From Clostridium aceticum (lineage in GTDB: Bacteria; Bacillota; Clostridia; Peptostreptococcales; Natronincolaceae), in the NCBI RefSeq assembly GCF_001042715.1, contig NZ_CP009687.1, positions 62,001 to 126,000 of the forward strand: a stretch of 64,000 nucleotides of DNA, in the 5' to 3' direction. A model generated the notes under the pieces. It was not told the origin of the DNA, ran no database searches, and saw only the letters and a list, made by a program, of their open reading frames with translations. Below, in pieces: positions 24,107 through 32,395 of the stretch (the first letter of the stretch is position 1; every line of letters begins with the position of its first letter). A program made the position numbers and the translations under genes.

Positions 24107-25117
24107 ATGAAATTGTTAAATACATACATATTATTTATTATAAGTGCTTTGATGGTGGTAATCTCTGGCACTAAACTTGCCGAATATGGAGATGTTATTG
24201 CAGCTAAGACAAAGCTAGGTCATAGTATTGTAGGAGGAATACTAATTGCAGCGGCTACTTCTCTGCCGGAACTGGTTACTAGTGTTACTTCTGCACTAAT
24301 TGATGCTCCAGATATTGCTATAGGTAATGTTTATGGAAGCAATACCTTTAACATTATGATTTTAGCACTTATTGATATTTTACACGGACAAGGCCCTCTA
24401 ACGATTAAAGTAAAAATGAACCATATATTAGCAGGGATGTTAGGGGTATTACTGTCAGCAATAGGAGCAATGGCTATTTTGATGAGTCAAATAAGCGGTT
24501 TGGATTTAGAAATAGGTTGGATAAGCATAAGCAGCTTGATGATTTTTGCTATCTATTTATATGGCTCTATTTTAATTCTTCGTTATGAAAATAAAAAGCA
24601 AGAGGAAAGTCCTCCAGAAGACATAGACACAGTAGATGATAAAAATATTCCTTTAAAGAAAGCTGTTATTGGTTTTGGGTTAGCATGTGCCATCATTATT
24701 TGGGCGGGGATGACATTGTCTCAAGTAGGGGATGCGATTGCAGTGCAAACAGGACTAGGACATACCTTTGTAGGGACCCTACTTATAGCGGCTACTACTT
24801 CTTTACCGGAACTAGTGGCATCTATAGCAGCCATTAAGATTGGTGCTTACGATATGGCGGTGGGTAATGTTTTTGGCAGCAACATATTTAACATGTTGAT
24901 TATTGTAGTGACAGATCTAGCCTATTATAAGGATTCTATTTTTACTGTTATCAATATAGATCATACGATAACAGCTATGGCAGGAATCGTATTAAGCTGC
25001 ATTGCTGTTATAGGACTATTTTACCGATCTAGGAGGACCTTTTTTACTATTGGGTGGGACTCGGTATTTATTTTAGCCTTCTATGTCTTATCTATTTATC
25101 TTATTTTTATATCCTAA
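24107..25117 (+). CDS. CaCA family sodium/calcium-type antiporter
   Basis: This 336-aa membrane protein shows the two inverted alpha-repeats of the Ca2+/cation antiporter family: AAATSLPELVTSVTSA...AIGNVYGSNTFNI and AATTSLPELVASIAAI...AVGNVFGSNIFNM. About ten membrane segments surround a hydrophilic loop near residues 160-180. The ion is not decided by the sequence; Na+/Ca2+ exchange (YrbG-like) is the family default. The ATG at 24107 follows AGAGGG and removes an improbable 21-residue extension. Confidence 0.88.
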   Translation: MKLLNTYILFIISALMVVISGTKLAEYGDVIAAKTKLGHSIVGGILIAAATSLPELVTSVTSALIDAPDIAIGNVYGSNTFNIMILALIDILHGQGPLTIKVKMNHILAGMLGVLLSAIGAMAILMSQISGLDLEIGWISISSLMIFAIYLYGSILILRYENKKQEESPPEDIDTVDDKNIPLKKAVIGFGLACAIIIWAGMTLSQVGDAIAVQTGLGHTFVGTLLIAATTSLPELVASIAAIKIGAYDMAVGNVFGSNIFNMLIIVVTDLAYYKDSIFTVINIDHTITAMAGIVLSCIAVIGLFYRSRRTFFTIGWDSVFILAFYVLSIYLIFIS

Positions 25118-25122
25118 ACATT

Positions 25123-25227
25123 AGCGTTGATCTAGGCCATAATTTGTCATCCTGAGGGGGAGCAAAGTGGAATGGAAGGAAGACGGTTCGACAGAAATTT
25201 GGAAATAATTGTATTAATCTAGCAATT
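25123..25227. repeat. Family A repeat, degenerate copy 4
   Basis: The left end AGCGTTGATCTAGGCCATAA is recognisable, and GTCATCCTGAGG is kept. The right end has decayed to TTAATCTAGCAAT. The ends remain mutually complementary (TTGATCTAG / TTAATCTAG area), suggesting coordinated change. Confidence 0.65.
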
Positions 25228-25248
25228 ATGATATCCTAAAAATAAATG

Positions 25249-25270
25249 AGCTATGCTGCTTAGCATAGCT
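25249..25270 (-). terminator. Terminator of the rhodanese gene
   Basis: AGCTATGCT and AGCATAGCT pair around GCTT, three bases after the reverse stop codon. On the minus strand the sequence continues CATTTATTTTT. Confidence 0.75.
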
Positions 25271-25272
25271 TA

Positions 25273-25728
25273 TTAATCGGTGTAGATGACTGACTTTGTT
25301 ATTTCATAGGGCCATTTTTTATAGCCCCCCACCAGAGTGTAAACTCTTGAGTACCCAGACTCTGATAAGAGTTTAGATGCCTTCTGACTATCTTTACCAT
25401 TATCACAATAAACAAGATAAACATTTTCTTCCGATAACTCTACTTTTCGGTCCTTCAGTTCTTTTAAAGGAAGAAGAAAGGCATTTTCTAAATGCCCTTT
25501 ACTATATTCCTTTTCGCTTCTCACATCTAAAATAACGATATGAGGATTTCCTTCTATTAATTCCTTAGCCTCTTCTGGTAAAAGATTACTATAAGTATAC
25601 TTGATCGTAGAATAATTGCTTACTGCTTTATCTCTAGTAAAAACAAAGAAGAGCAGTGCTATAATCAACACCAATATTAAGCCAAGCACAATATAAAGAT
25701 TTCTTCTTTTTACTACAAAAATATGCAC
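25273..25728 (-). CDS. Membrane-anchored rhodanese-domain protein
   Basis: This 151-aa protein has one N-terminal membrane helix (NLYIVLGLILVLIIALLFFV) and a single rhodanese domain outside. The family motifs VILDVRSEKEYSKGHL and the catalytic-loop cysteine in YCDNGKDS are present, so sulfur transfer is possible. The start is GTG at 25728, right after AGGGGGTG, which is better than the ATG at 25746. It is transcribed alone, opposite to the antiporter gene. Confidence 0.82.
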   Translation of the reverse strand: MHIFVVKRRNLYIVLGLILVLIIALLFFVFTRDKAVSNYSTIKYTYSNLLPEEAKELIEGNPHIVILDVRSEKEYSKGHLENAFLLPLKELKDRKVELSEENVYLVYCDNGKDSQKASKLLSESGYSRVYTLVGGYKKWPYEITKSVIYTD

Positions 25729-25837
25729 TTTTTCACCCCCTAGCACAGTTACTGGTTTATTATTAATATATTTTCTAAAGAAAAGTTTTAGTACAGTATT
25801 GTAAACTTTTAGCCTTAATTTAGTATGAAGGTTTCTA

Positions 25838-26290
25838 TTACAAATCTTCTATAACCTGTGCTTTTACAGAAATAGATATCTTTTCGCTAAGAACAATATA
25901 CTTTACTCTTAGCTTCACCCTGCGACCTTCAATATCGAGAATACGATCCTCTAGTATTTTATAAACCAACTCACCATCAATACTCCAAAGCTCTCGTCCT
26001 ACCAAGTCTGTCATATAAAAATGAATAGCCTTTTCAATTTCATCCTTCACTAAGGGGTTGCCTTCAAACTCCACCTCGATAACAAGGTCTTTTATGATAG
26101 AGGCTTTTTCACTGTTTAGACTTTGGTTTAAACGCTCCAGTTTAATTTCACGATCTAGTAGCTGATTACTCAATTGGTTTTGTATGCGATACAGTCGATC
26201 TAATGTATGAATCTGTATTAGGTTCATTATCGTTAGACCTACAATAAACCCTATGATAAAGATTGCGAAAACATTGTACCGTCTTTTCAT
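25838..26290 (-). CDS. ytrI: YtrI-like sporulation membrane protein
   Basis: The 150-aa protein has an N-terminal membrane segment (VFAIFIIGFIVGLTIMNLI), a coiled-coil-like stretch and a C-terminal beta-rich domain. It overlaps the upstream ytrH by 4 bp. In Bacillus ytrH and ytrI form a sigma-E operon needed for spore resistance. Sequence similarity to YtrI is weak by eye; the call rests mainly on size, topology and the ytrH partner. Confidence 0.65.
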   Translation of the reverse strand: MKRRYNVFAIFIIGFIVGLTIMNLIQIHTLDRLYRIQNQLSNQLLDREIKLERLNQSLNSEKASIIKDLVIEVEFEGNPLVKDEIEKAIHFYMTDLVGRELWSIDGELVYKILEDRILDIEGRRVKLRVKYIVLSEKISISVKAQVIEDL

Positions 26291-26619
26291 AGCTTTCCGC
26301 TGCCCTCTAAGTAGTAAATCAATTTATAAGCAACATGAGCACCTAAAAGAGCGCTTAGTATATAGATTACCTGTTTTATCACACTCCTAATTTCCCCATT
26401 AAAAAGTCCGGTGTCGAACACTTTAAAAGAAGGAAAGGTACCCCCTAATGCCACAACAATCGCCCAGATCTTGATTTGTTCGCATAAATCCATCATGGTT
26501 TTTAAAGGGGGATGCCCATTTAAGGTAGCCGCCACTCCTCCTAGGAGACATCCTCCTAACAATACTCCTAAAGAAATAAAAAAATTGTAAATAATATTTT
26601 GATAAAAAGTAAGCATCAT
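26287..26619 (-). CDS. ytrH: YtrH family sporulation protein
   Basis: This 110-aa membrane protein shows the YtrH pattern: an N-terminal segment FFISLGVLLGGCLLGGVAA, then DLCEQIKIWAIVVALGGTF, and a C-terminal helix ending in AYKLIYYLEGSGKL. The start follows GAGGTG. A CATATAAT box (minus strand, near 26648-26655) resembles a sigma-E -10, though the -35 is poor. Expression in the mother cell is expected from the family. Confidence 0.85.
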   Translation of the reverse strand: MMLTFYQNIIYNFFISLGVLLGGCLLGGVAATLNGHPPLKTMMDLCEQIKIWAIVVALGGTFPSFKVFDTGLFNGEIRSVIKQVIYILSALLGAHVAYKLIYYLEGSGKL

Positions 26620-26718
26620 TCTTCACCTCGATTGATTAGTAATTAATTATATGCGAACTAGTGGCAAATTTTTCATGATTTGCATAATATGTATCGAAAA
26701 AGAAGGGAGGAAAAGCTT

Positions 26719-27120
26719 ATGTATAACAATCCATCACACTATCCGTATGTTCAATATCCATACTTTGGCATACCAGAAGGCTACATGGAATATTATGATG
26801 ATCCAAGTGGACTAATCAGCTTGTACCCAGATATTTATAGGAGAGTTTATCCTAGAGTTCAAGAAATTTGTGGTCGTCATGATGTGTATACCAATCCAAG
26901 AATGTATCCTCAGGTAGATCCTAGATTTATTGAACAAATGGTGGATGAAGTTTATCAGATGTCAACAAGTGAAGTAGCTTCAGAACAGTGGGGACCAAGG
27001 GGAGCCTTTAGAGACTTGATTACTATTCTTATCATTAGAGAACTTTTAGGCAGACGCCGTAGAAGACCTTTCCCAGGACATCCAACCCCCAGAGGACCAG
27101 GATTTGGTTATTTTTATTAA
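26719..27120 (+). CDS. Tyr/Pro-rich spore-coat-like protein
   Basis: This 133-aa protein starts at the ATG at 26719, eight bases after GGGAGG. Its N-terminal half is rich in Tyr and Pro (SHYPYVQYPYFGIPEGYMEY), it has an RDLITILIIRELLGRRRRR segment and ends in GPGFGYFY. Such composition is typical of clostridial coat or exosporium proteins. It diverges from ytrHI, another sporulation pair. No specific family can be named. Confidence 0.6.
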   Translation: MYNNPSHYPYVQYPYFGIPEGYMEYYDDPSGLISLYPDIYRRVYPRVQEICGRHDVYTNPRMYPQVDPRFIEQMVDEVYQMSTSEVASEQWGPRGAFRDLITILIIRELLGRRRRRPFPGHPTPRGPGFGYFY

Positions 27121-27122
27121 AA

Positions 27123-27148
27123 AAAGGCGGAGAGTATTCTCCGCCTTT
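27123..27148. terminator. Bidirectional terminator
   Basis: AAAGGCGGAGA and TCTCCGCCTTT form a strong stem between converging genes. The T tract is best on the minus strand (TTTTTTTAA), serving the oxidoreductase gene. Confidence 0.8.
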
Positions 27149-27160
27149 GATTCTAACTAT

Positions 27161-28390
27161 TTATTCCTTGTACTTATTATCAATATAGGTTTCGATAGCA
27201 TCACATACAAGCTTTGTATGATGCACCGCTTCAACCACCGTCTTTGCTCCTGTAACAACATCGCCAGAAGCGAAGACACCTTCTCTTGTAGTCATCCCTT
27301 TTTCATCAATGATAAGAAGGCCCCTATTATTTACCTGAATCCCTGTAGTATGAGATACAATATTACTTCTAGGACCTTGACTAGCAGCGATAATAACAGA
27401 ATCTACATCTAGAAGTAATTCTGTGTCTTCCTTATGATGAAGGGTGCCGTCTATAATTTCATTTCCTACACATTTAATATAATTTTCTCCAATTTCTATA
27501 GGGCTGACCAAAAATTCGAACTTAACGCCATCAAGTTTTGCGAGCTCCACTTCAGAGGGAATAGCCGGCAGGCTGGCTTCATCACGTCTATACAAAATCG
27601 TTACATCTTTAGAACCTTTTCGAATAGCAGTTCTAGCTACATCCATAGCGGTATTACCTCCCCCAACCACTACAACTTTATTACTCAGAGAAAAAACTTC
27701 AGGGTTTTTCAAATAGGCAACAGCATAATGAACATGACCTAAACTTTCTCCCTTGATATTTAAAGTATTAGGATTCCATACTCCTGTAGCAATAAATACA
27801 GCATCATAACCATCACGAAATAGGGTGTCGATGGTAAGTATAGGACCTATTAAAGTATTGGGTCTAATTTTCACACCTAGTTTCGTTAAGTTTTCAGTAA
27901 AAGTATCTAAAATTCTGTTGGGCAAGCGAAACTCAGGGATACCATATCTCAAGAAGCCACCTAGCTTTTCCTGTGCTTCAAAAAGGGTAACATGAAAGCC
28001 TTTTTCTCCTAATATAAAGGCAGAAGTTAAACCGGCAGGGCCAGAGCCGATAATAGCAATTTTACCAAGCTTTTTTTCAACATTATAGGTCTTGGGCATA
28101 CTTAAATAGTAATCAGAAATATAGTTTTCGATGCCGCTAATATTGACGGGTTTTCCCTTTTTTCCTAAAACACATCCTCCCTCACATTGATGTTCATGGG
28201 GACACACAATAGAACAAATAACTGATAAAGGATTATTGGAAAAAAGACCTTCACCTGCCTTTTCTATATTACCACTTAAGAAATTTTGAATAAAACTAGG
28301 AATATCAGTGGCTATAGGACAACGTCCTTGACACTGGGGATTTTTACAGTTTAAACAGCGCTTTGCTTCATGCATAATATGTTTAGCCAT
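27161..28390 (-). CDS. GltD-like NAD(P)-dependent oxidoreductase
   Basis: This 409-aa iron-sulfur flavoprotein resembles the small subunit of glutamate synthase. Cysteine clusters for [4Fe-4S] centres lie in CLNCKNPQCQGRCP and CSIVCPHEHQCEGGC. The FAD site is GSGPAGLTSA and the NAD(P) site GGGNTAMDVA; the C-terminal FASGDVVTGAKTVVEAV closes the FAD fold. The ATG at 28390 follows AGAGGTG by eight bases; the open frame goes on to 28552 without support. With no large subunit nearby it may use another electron partner. Confidence 0.85.
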   Translation of the reverse strand: MAKHIMHEAKRCLNCKNPQCQGRCPIATDIPSFIQNFLSGNIEKAGEGLFSNNPLSVICSIVCPHEHQCEGGCVLGKKGKPVNISGIENYISDYYLSMPKTYNVEKKLGKIAIIGSGPAGLTSAFILGEKGFHVTLFEAQEKLGGFLRYGIPEFRLPNRILDTFTENLTKLGVKIRPNTLIGPILTIDTLFRDGYDAVFIATGVWNPNTLNIKGESLGHVHYAVAYLKNPEVFSLSNKVVVVGGGNTAMDVARTAIRKGSKDVTILYRRDEASLPAIPSEVELAKLDGVKFEFLVSPIEIGENYIKCVGNEIIDGTLHHKEDTELLLDVDSVIIAASQGPRSNIVSHTTGIQVNNRGLLIIDEKGMTTREGVFASGDVVTGAKTVVEAVHHTKLVCDAIETYIDNKYKE

Positions 28391-28661
28391 TTTTACTACA
28401 CCTCTGTCCACATGAATTTTAATACTTATCTTATAACAGTTTACCGAGAATAACAAGTTATAATTCATAATTATTGGAATAGTTAATGAATAGACAAAGG
28501 ACAACGTTACCCTTGTGAAAAACACAAAATTGTATAGAATACATAAAACCAAAAATTACCTAAAATGAAATGAAATGACTAGGATAGAGAAGATCACCAC
28601 AGCATAGACCTTAATCTGAAAATTTATAGGATTTTAAATATTTTTTAATTATTAAAAAGAT
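28391..28661. other. Non-coding stretch between divergent genes
   Basis: The 356-bp gap before abgT holds the oxidoreductase leader and AT-rich DNA. Apart from the abgT promoter at its right side I see no structure and no gene. Confidence 0.4.
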
Positions 28662-28691
28662 TTGACAAGTCAACAAATTATAATATATACT
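28662..28691 (+). promoter_or_regulatory. Promoter of the AbgT gene
   Basis: TTGACA at 28662-28667 and TATACT at 28686-28691 are 18 bp apart; a ribosome site AGGAGG follows at 28734-28739. Confidence 0.65.
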
Positions 28692-28746
28692 ACTTCTACA
28701 CGCTTTTATATACGAATAATATATACTAAAGATAGGAGGAAAAGTA

Positions 28747-30300
28747 GTGAGTACAAAAATAGTGGATACAAAAAAACATGGACTTTTTAATAAGTTTTTA
28801 GATTTTGTAGAATTAGCAGGAAACAAATTACCTCATCCAGTAACACTTTTTGTCATCTTCAGTTTTGCAGTAATTATTATCTCGGCAATAGCTGCAGCTG
28901 CTGGCGTAACTGTTGATTTTGAGAGAATCAATGTGGCTACAGGAGAAACTGAAAAGGCAACCGTTGCAGCTATTAGTTTGTTGACAGTAGAGGGGATTAG
29001 GAGAATTTTTGCAGAAGCAGTAGTGAACTTTACTAGTTTCGCACCTCTGGGTACAGTACTTGTAGCGATGTTAGGGGTTGGGGTTGCTGAAGGTACAGGT
29101 TTAGTACAGGCTTCTCTAAGAAAATTAGTTTTAAGTACACCACCAAAATTGATCACAGCAGTTGTTGTTTTTGCTGGTGTTATGTCAAACGTTGCATCAG
29201 ATGCTGGGTATGTTGTACTAGTTCCATTAGGAGCACTGATCTTCTTAAGTTTCCGTAGACATCCGTTAGCAGGTTTAGCTGCTGCCTTTGCTGGTGTATC
29301 TGGTGGTTTCAGTGCCAACTTAATGGTAGGTACATTAGATCCACTTCTAGGTGGTATTAGTCAACAGGCAGCACAGATGTATTCACCAGGATACATTGTA
29401 GACGTTACAGCGAATCTTTACTTTATGATTGCCTCAACCTTCTTGATTACAATTATCGGTACAATTGTAACAGAAAAAATTGTTGAGCCAAGACTTGGTC
29501 AATACAAAGGTGAAGAAGTTGCAGAAATTAAGGGTATTACAATAGAAGAGTCTAGAGGACTAGTATGGGCAGGTATTTCATTATTTGTATTTGTAGTAGC
29601 TATATTAGTAATGGTAGTACCAAGCAATGGAATATTGAGATCTCCAGAAGGAGAAGTACTGCGTAATTCTGCCTTCATGGCAGGCATAGTTCCAATCATT
29701 GCACTAACCTTCTTGATCCCAGGCGTAGCCTACGGGATAGCAGCAAAGACTGTGAAAAACGATAAAGATGTAGCTGCTTTTATGGGAAAAGCTATGTCAA
29801 CAATGGGTGGATACCTAGTACTGGCTTTTGCTGCATCTCAGTTTGTAAGTTACTTTAACTGGACAAACTTAGGTACGATTTTAGCGGTAAAGGGAGCAAA
29901 CTTTTTAGAAGCAACTGGAATGACAGGTATTCCAATGTTGATAGGGTTTATTCTTGTATCAGGATTTATTAATCTATTTATCGGTAGTGCTTCAGCAAAA
30001 TGGGCGATTATGGCACCTGTATTTGTGCCAATGCTAATGGCAATCGGGTACTCACCAGAATTTACTCAATTGGCCTACAGAATTGGTGATTCAACAACAA
30101 ACATCATTACACCACTTATGGCATACTTTGCAGTAATCGTAGCCTTTGCTCAAAAATATGATAAAGAAACAGGGATCGGTACAATTATTTCTACAATGGT
30201 ACCCTACTCCTTGCTATTCTTACTAGGATGGACAGTGCTGTTTGTAGCATGGTTCTTCCTAGGACTACCGTTAGGACCAGGAGTATTTATTAGAATTTAG
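28747..30300 (+). CDS. abgT: AbgT family transporter
   Basis: AbgT proteins carry p-aminobenzoyl-glutamate; some export antimetabolites. The 517-aa protein has about a dozen membrane segments, the family N-terminus LDFVELAGNKLPHPVTLFVIF, GVMSNVASDAGYVVLVPLGA, and the C-terminal SASAKWAIMAPVFVPM and RIGDSTTNIITPLMAYF. The start is GTG at 28747 after AGGAGG. An M20 peptidase lies downstream beyond repeats, a pairing that recalls abgAB-abgT in enterobacteria. Confidence 0.9.
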   Translation: MSTKIVDTKKHGLFNKFLDFVELAGNKLPHPVTLFVIFSFAVIIISAIAAAAGVTVDFERINVATGETEKATVAAISLLTVEGIRRIFAEAVVNFTSFAPLGTVLVAMLGVGVAEGTGLVQASLRKLVLSTPPKLITAVVVFAGVMSNVASDAGYVVLVPLGALIFLSFRRHPLAGLAAAFAGVSGGFSANLMVGTLDPLLGGISQQAAQMYSPGYIVDVTANLYFMIASTFLITIIGTIVTEKIVEPRLGQYKGEEVAEIKGITIEESRGLVWAGISLFVFVVAILVMVVPSNGILRSPEGEVLRNSAFMAGIVPIIALTFLIPGVAYGIAAKTVKNDKDVAAFMGKAMSTMGGYLVLAFAASQFVSYFNWTNLGTILAVKGANFLEATGMTGIPMLIGFILVSGFINLFIGSASAKWAIMAPVFVPMLMAIGYSPEFTQLAYRIGDSTTNIITPLMAYFAVIVAFAQKYDKETGIGTIISTMVPYSLLFLLGWTVLFVAWFFLGLPLGPGVFIRI

Positions 30301-30324
30301 TGATGAAAATTATAGGATTTTTAT

Positions 30325-30370
30325 AAAGAAGCGGAGAAGCAAAATTCTTCGCTTCTTTCTTTTTCTTTCA
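30325..30370 (+). terminator. Terminator after abgT
   Basis: AAAGAAGCGGAGAA and TTCTTCGCTTCTTT pair, followed by CTTTTTCTTT. Confidence 0.85.
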
Positions 30371-30418
30371 ATCGTTATTATGCTATAATTATAACCACAT
30401 TTAGTAATACTACATAAT

Positions 30419-30576
30419 AGGCGTTAACTTAGTACAATTATTACCAAAATTCTCTTGAACTGTCATTCTGAGCGTAGCGAAGGATCTTGGAGTAGCCAAG
30501 AATTTTACTAACACTAAGATCCTTCGACTCCGCTTTGCTCCACTCAGGATGACAAATTATGGCTTAAGTTAGCGCT
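30419..30576. repeat. Family A repeat, long copy 5
   Basis: The ends are AGGCGTTAACTTAG and CTTAAGTTAGCGCT. Two GTCAT(C/T)CTGAG modules in opposite orientation lie inside, so this 158-bp copy is a near-perfect long palindrome. It contains the TTACCAAAATTCTCT segment also seen in copy 1. Confidence 0.85.
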
Positions 30577-30609
30577 AATGAATACTACATAGTGTTACAT
30601 CTGCTACGC

Positions 30610-30670
30610 TACGGGGACAGTTCCTCAAGCACATGAAAAACATACGTGCTAGATGAAACCGTCCCCATGA
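30610..30670. repeat. Family B repeat, outer arms only, copy 4
   Basis: ACGGGGACAGTTCCTCAAGC at the left and CCGTCCCCATGAC at the right are the outer arms in inverted orientation. The inner GCAGACTGCGT unit is wholly absent, which shows that the inner unit is separable. The two repeats fill the 30301-30736 gap. Confidence 0.75.
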
Positions 30671-30736
30671 CTCCGCTAAGGATGATGTTGGCTGTCTTTA
30701 GTGAAGCTAAGTTTTAAAATAGGAAGGAGATGGAGT

Positions 30737-31849
30737 ATGGTAAATCAAGAACGTTTAGTGCAGGAGTTTTTAGAATTAGTACAAATAGATAGTCATTCTG
30801 GCAAAGAAGGAAAAATTGCTGAGGTATTAAAAAAGAAGCTTCAAGATTTAGGTCTAGAGGTTTACATAGACGATGCTAATGAAAGGATAGAGGGGGAGAC
30901 TGGAAACCTTATTGCAAGATTAAAGGGAACAGGAAAAGGAGACCCTATTTTGTTCAGTTGTCATATGGATACAGTAAAGCCAGGGGAAGGTGTTAAGCCT
31001 GTTATTAAAGAAGATGTTATCTATAGCGATGGAAGGACGATTTTAGGTGCAGATAATAAAGCTGGTATTGCTGCAGTGCTAGAGGGTGTTCGAGTCATCA
31101 AAGAAAATCATCTTTCCCATAGTGATGTAGAAATTGTCTTTAGTATCTGGGAAGAAGGCGGGTTATTTGGAGCAAAAAATCTTGATTATAGCAAAATAAG
31201 TGCAAAGTATGGTTTTGTACTAGACAGCGGAGGATCTCCAGGTGAAATTATTACTGTAGGTCCTAGTCAAGATAAAGTAAATGCTAAAATCTATGGTAAA
31301 CCAGCCCATGCGGGTATAGCACCAGAGGAAGGTATTAGTGCTATTATGATCGCTGCTAGAGCTATCGAAAACATGAAGCTACTAAGAGTGGATGAGGAAA
31401 CTACGGCGAATATCGGTGTGATCACTGGTGGAGAGGCTACCAATATCGTTACACCTTTGGTGGAAATCAAGGCAGAAGCTAGAAGTATTTCTGAAGAGAA
31501 GCTTGACGCTCAAACCGCACATATGGTGCAGGCTTTTGAAAAAGCCGCTGCAGATTTTGGTGGTAAAGTAGAGATGGATGTAGAAAGAATGTACCCTTCT
31601 TTTAGTATCGAGGAAGAGGAAGAAGTAGTAAAGAAGGTAAAAGAGGCTTTTCATCAGCTAGGGATAGAAGCCTATATTACCTCCACTGGTGGCGGTAGTG
31701 ATACCAACATCTTAAATGGTAACGGAATTAAATCTGTGAATCTGGGAATAGGAGAGAAAAAGCCCCATACCTTAGAAGAGCATATACATATCAAGGATTT
31801 AGTAAATAGTGCCAAGATGGTGGCACAGATTATTAAAGTGTTTGCATAA
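30737..31849 (+). CDS. M20 family peptidase (PepT-like)
   Basis: This 370-aa metallopeptidase of the M20 tripeptidase-like branch has the zinc ligands in SCHMDTVKP, the bridging aspartate in LGADNKAG, the catalytic glutamates in SIWEEGGLFG, the aspartate in DSGG and a late histidine in GEKKPHTLEEHIHI. The ATG at 30737 follows AAGGAG. Substrate is uncertain: small peptides, or, given abgT upstream, aminoacyl conjugates such as p-aminobenzoyl-glutamate. Confidence 0.88.
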   Translation: MVNQERLVQEFLELVQIDSHSGKEGKIAEVLKKKLQDLGLEVYIDDANERIEGETGNLIARLKGTGKGDPILFSCHMDTVKPGEGVKPVIKEDVIYSDGRTILGADNKAGIAAVLEGVRVIKENHLSHSDVEIVFSIWEEGGLFGAKNLDYSKISAKYGFVLDSGGSPGEIITVGPSQDKVNAKIYGKPAHAGIAPEEGISAIMIAARAIENMKLLRVDEETTANIGVITGGEATNIVTPLVEIKAEARSISEEKLDAQTAHMVQAFEKAAADFGGKVEMDVERMYPSFSIEEEEEVVKKVKEAFHQLGIEAYITSTGGGSDTNILNGNGIKSVNLGIGEKKPHTLEEHIHIKDLVNSAKMVAQIIKVFA

Positions 31850-31856
31850 ATCAATA

Positions 31857-32062
31857 AGTGAACTATCACCACCTACAGAGGTGGATGGCTTCCTGCTTCC
31901 ACGACTTCGCAACCTCAGTCTCCACAGGCGTAACTTCGGGCAGTACCTGCCCTAGATGCCGATAGTATCGGTTTCTTTCGTACCTTGGATATTTTACGTA
32001 TGGAAGGCAAAAACTCATCGCTTGGTTTTCGCATTCAAAGCTTTTCGGTTTCTCCATGCAAC
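31857..32062 (-). pseudogene. Relic of an IS200/IS605 element: TnpB C-terminus and right end
   Basis: On the minus strand a short frame contains VLPEVTPVETEVAKSWKQEA, the type of C-terminal tail I know from clostridial TnpB (OrfB) proteins. It ends in a hairpin CCACCT/AGGTGG (31869-31884) followed by TGATAGTTCAC, which resembles the right end of IS605-type elements and the 3' part of their omega RNA. The catalytic RuvC part and the left end are absent, so nothing active remains. The residual frame is 63 codons at most. Confidence 0.6.
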
Positions 32063-32098
32063 CCTATATATCCAGTTATCAAAGAACTTTCATATAAA

Positions 32099-32147
32099 AC
32101 AAAAAAGTCATACAAGGACGTTACAAGTCACTGTATGGCTTTTTTGT
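32099..32147. terminator. Long bidirectional terminator hairpin
   Basis: ACAAAAAAGTCATACAAGGAC and GTCACTGTATGGCTTTTTTGT pair over about 20 bp with few mismatches. It follows the TnpB relic and lies about 250 bp after the M20 peptidase gene, which has no nearer terminator. Confidence 0.75.
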
Positions 32148-32244
32148 GAAAAGGGAAAGTTATTATTAATAAAAAACTATTGATTTTTATATCAAAATAT
32201 TATTTAATAAATCTATTGTGCAAAATTACTATATATATATCATA

Positions 32245-32349
32245 GGCGTTAAGTTAAGTTAAGTTAAGTATTTCCAAAATCCTCTTAGTTTGTCATCCTG
32301 AGCATAGCGAAGGATCTTGAAGGGACAAGTTTTGGTTTAAGTTAACGCT
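32245..32349. repeat. Family A repeat, copy 6 with GTTAA microsatellite
   Basis: The left end reads GGCGTTAAGTTAAGTTAAG: the TTAAG unit of the terminal repeat is expanded to several tandem copies. The right end TTAAGTTAACGCT is normal, and CATCCTGAGCATAGCGAAGG is inside. Confidence 0.85.
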
Positions 32350-32395
32350 AATGATATCTATATATCAACTATGTTTTTAGAAAGAGGTGAATTTC

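Noticed and set aside
27104-27742. Plus-strand frames opposite the GltD-like gene
   Set aside because: They are antisense to well-conserved FAD/NAD motifs; shadows of the reverse gene.
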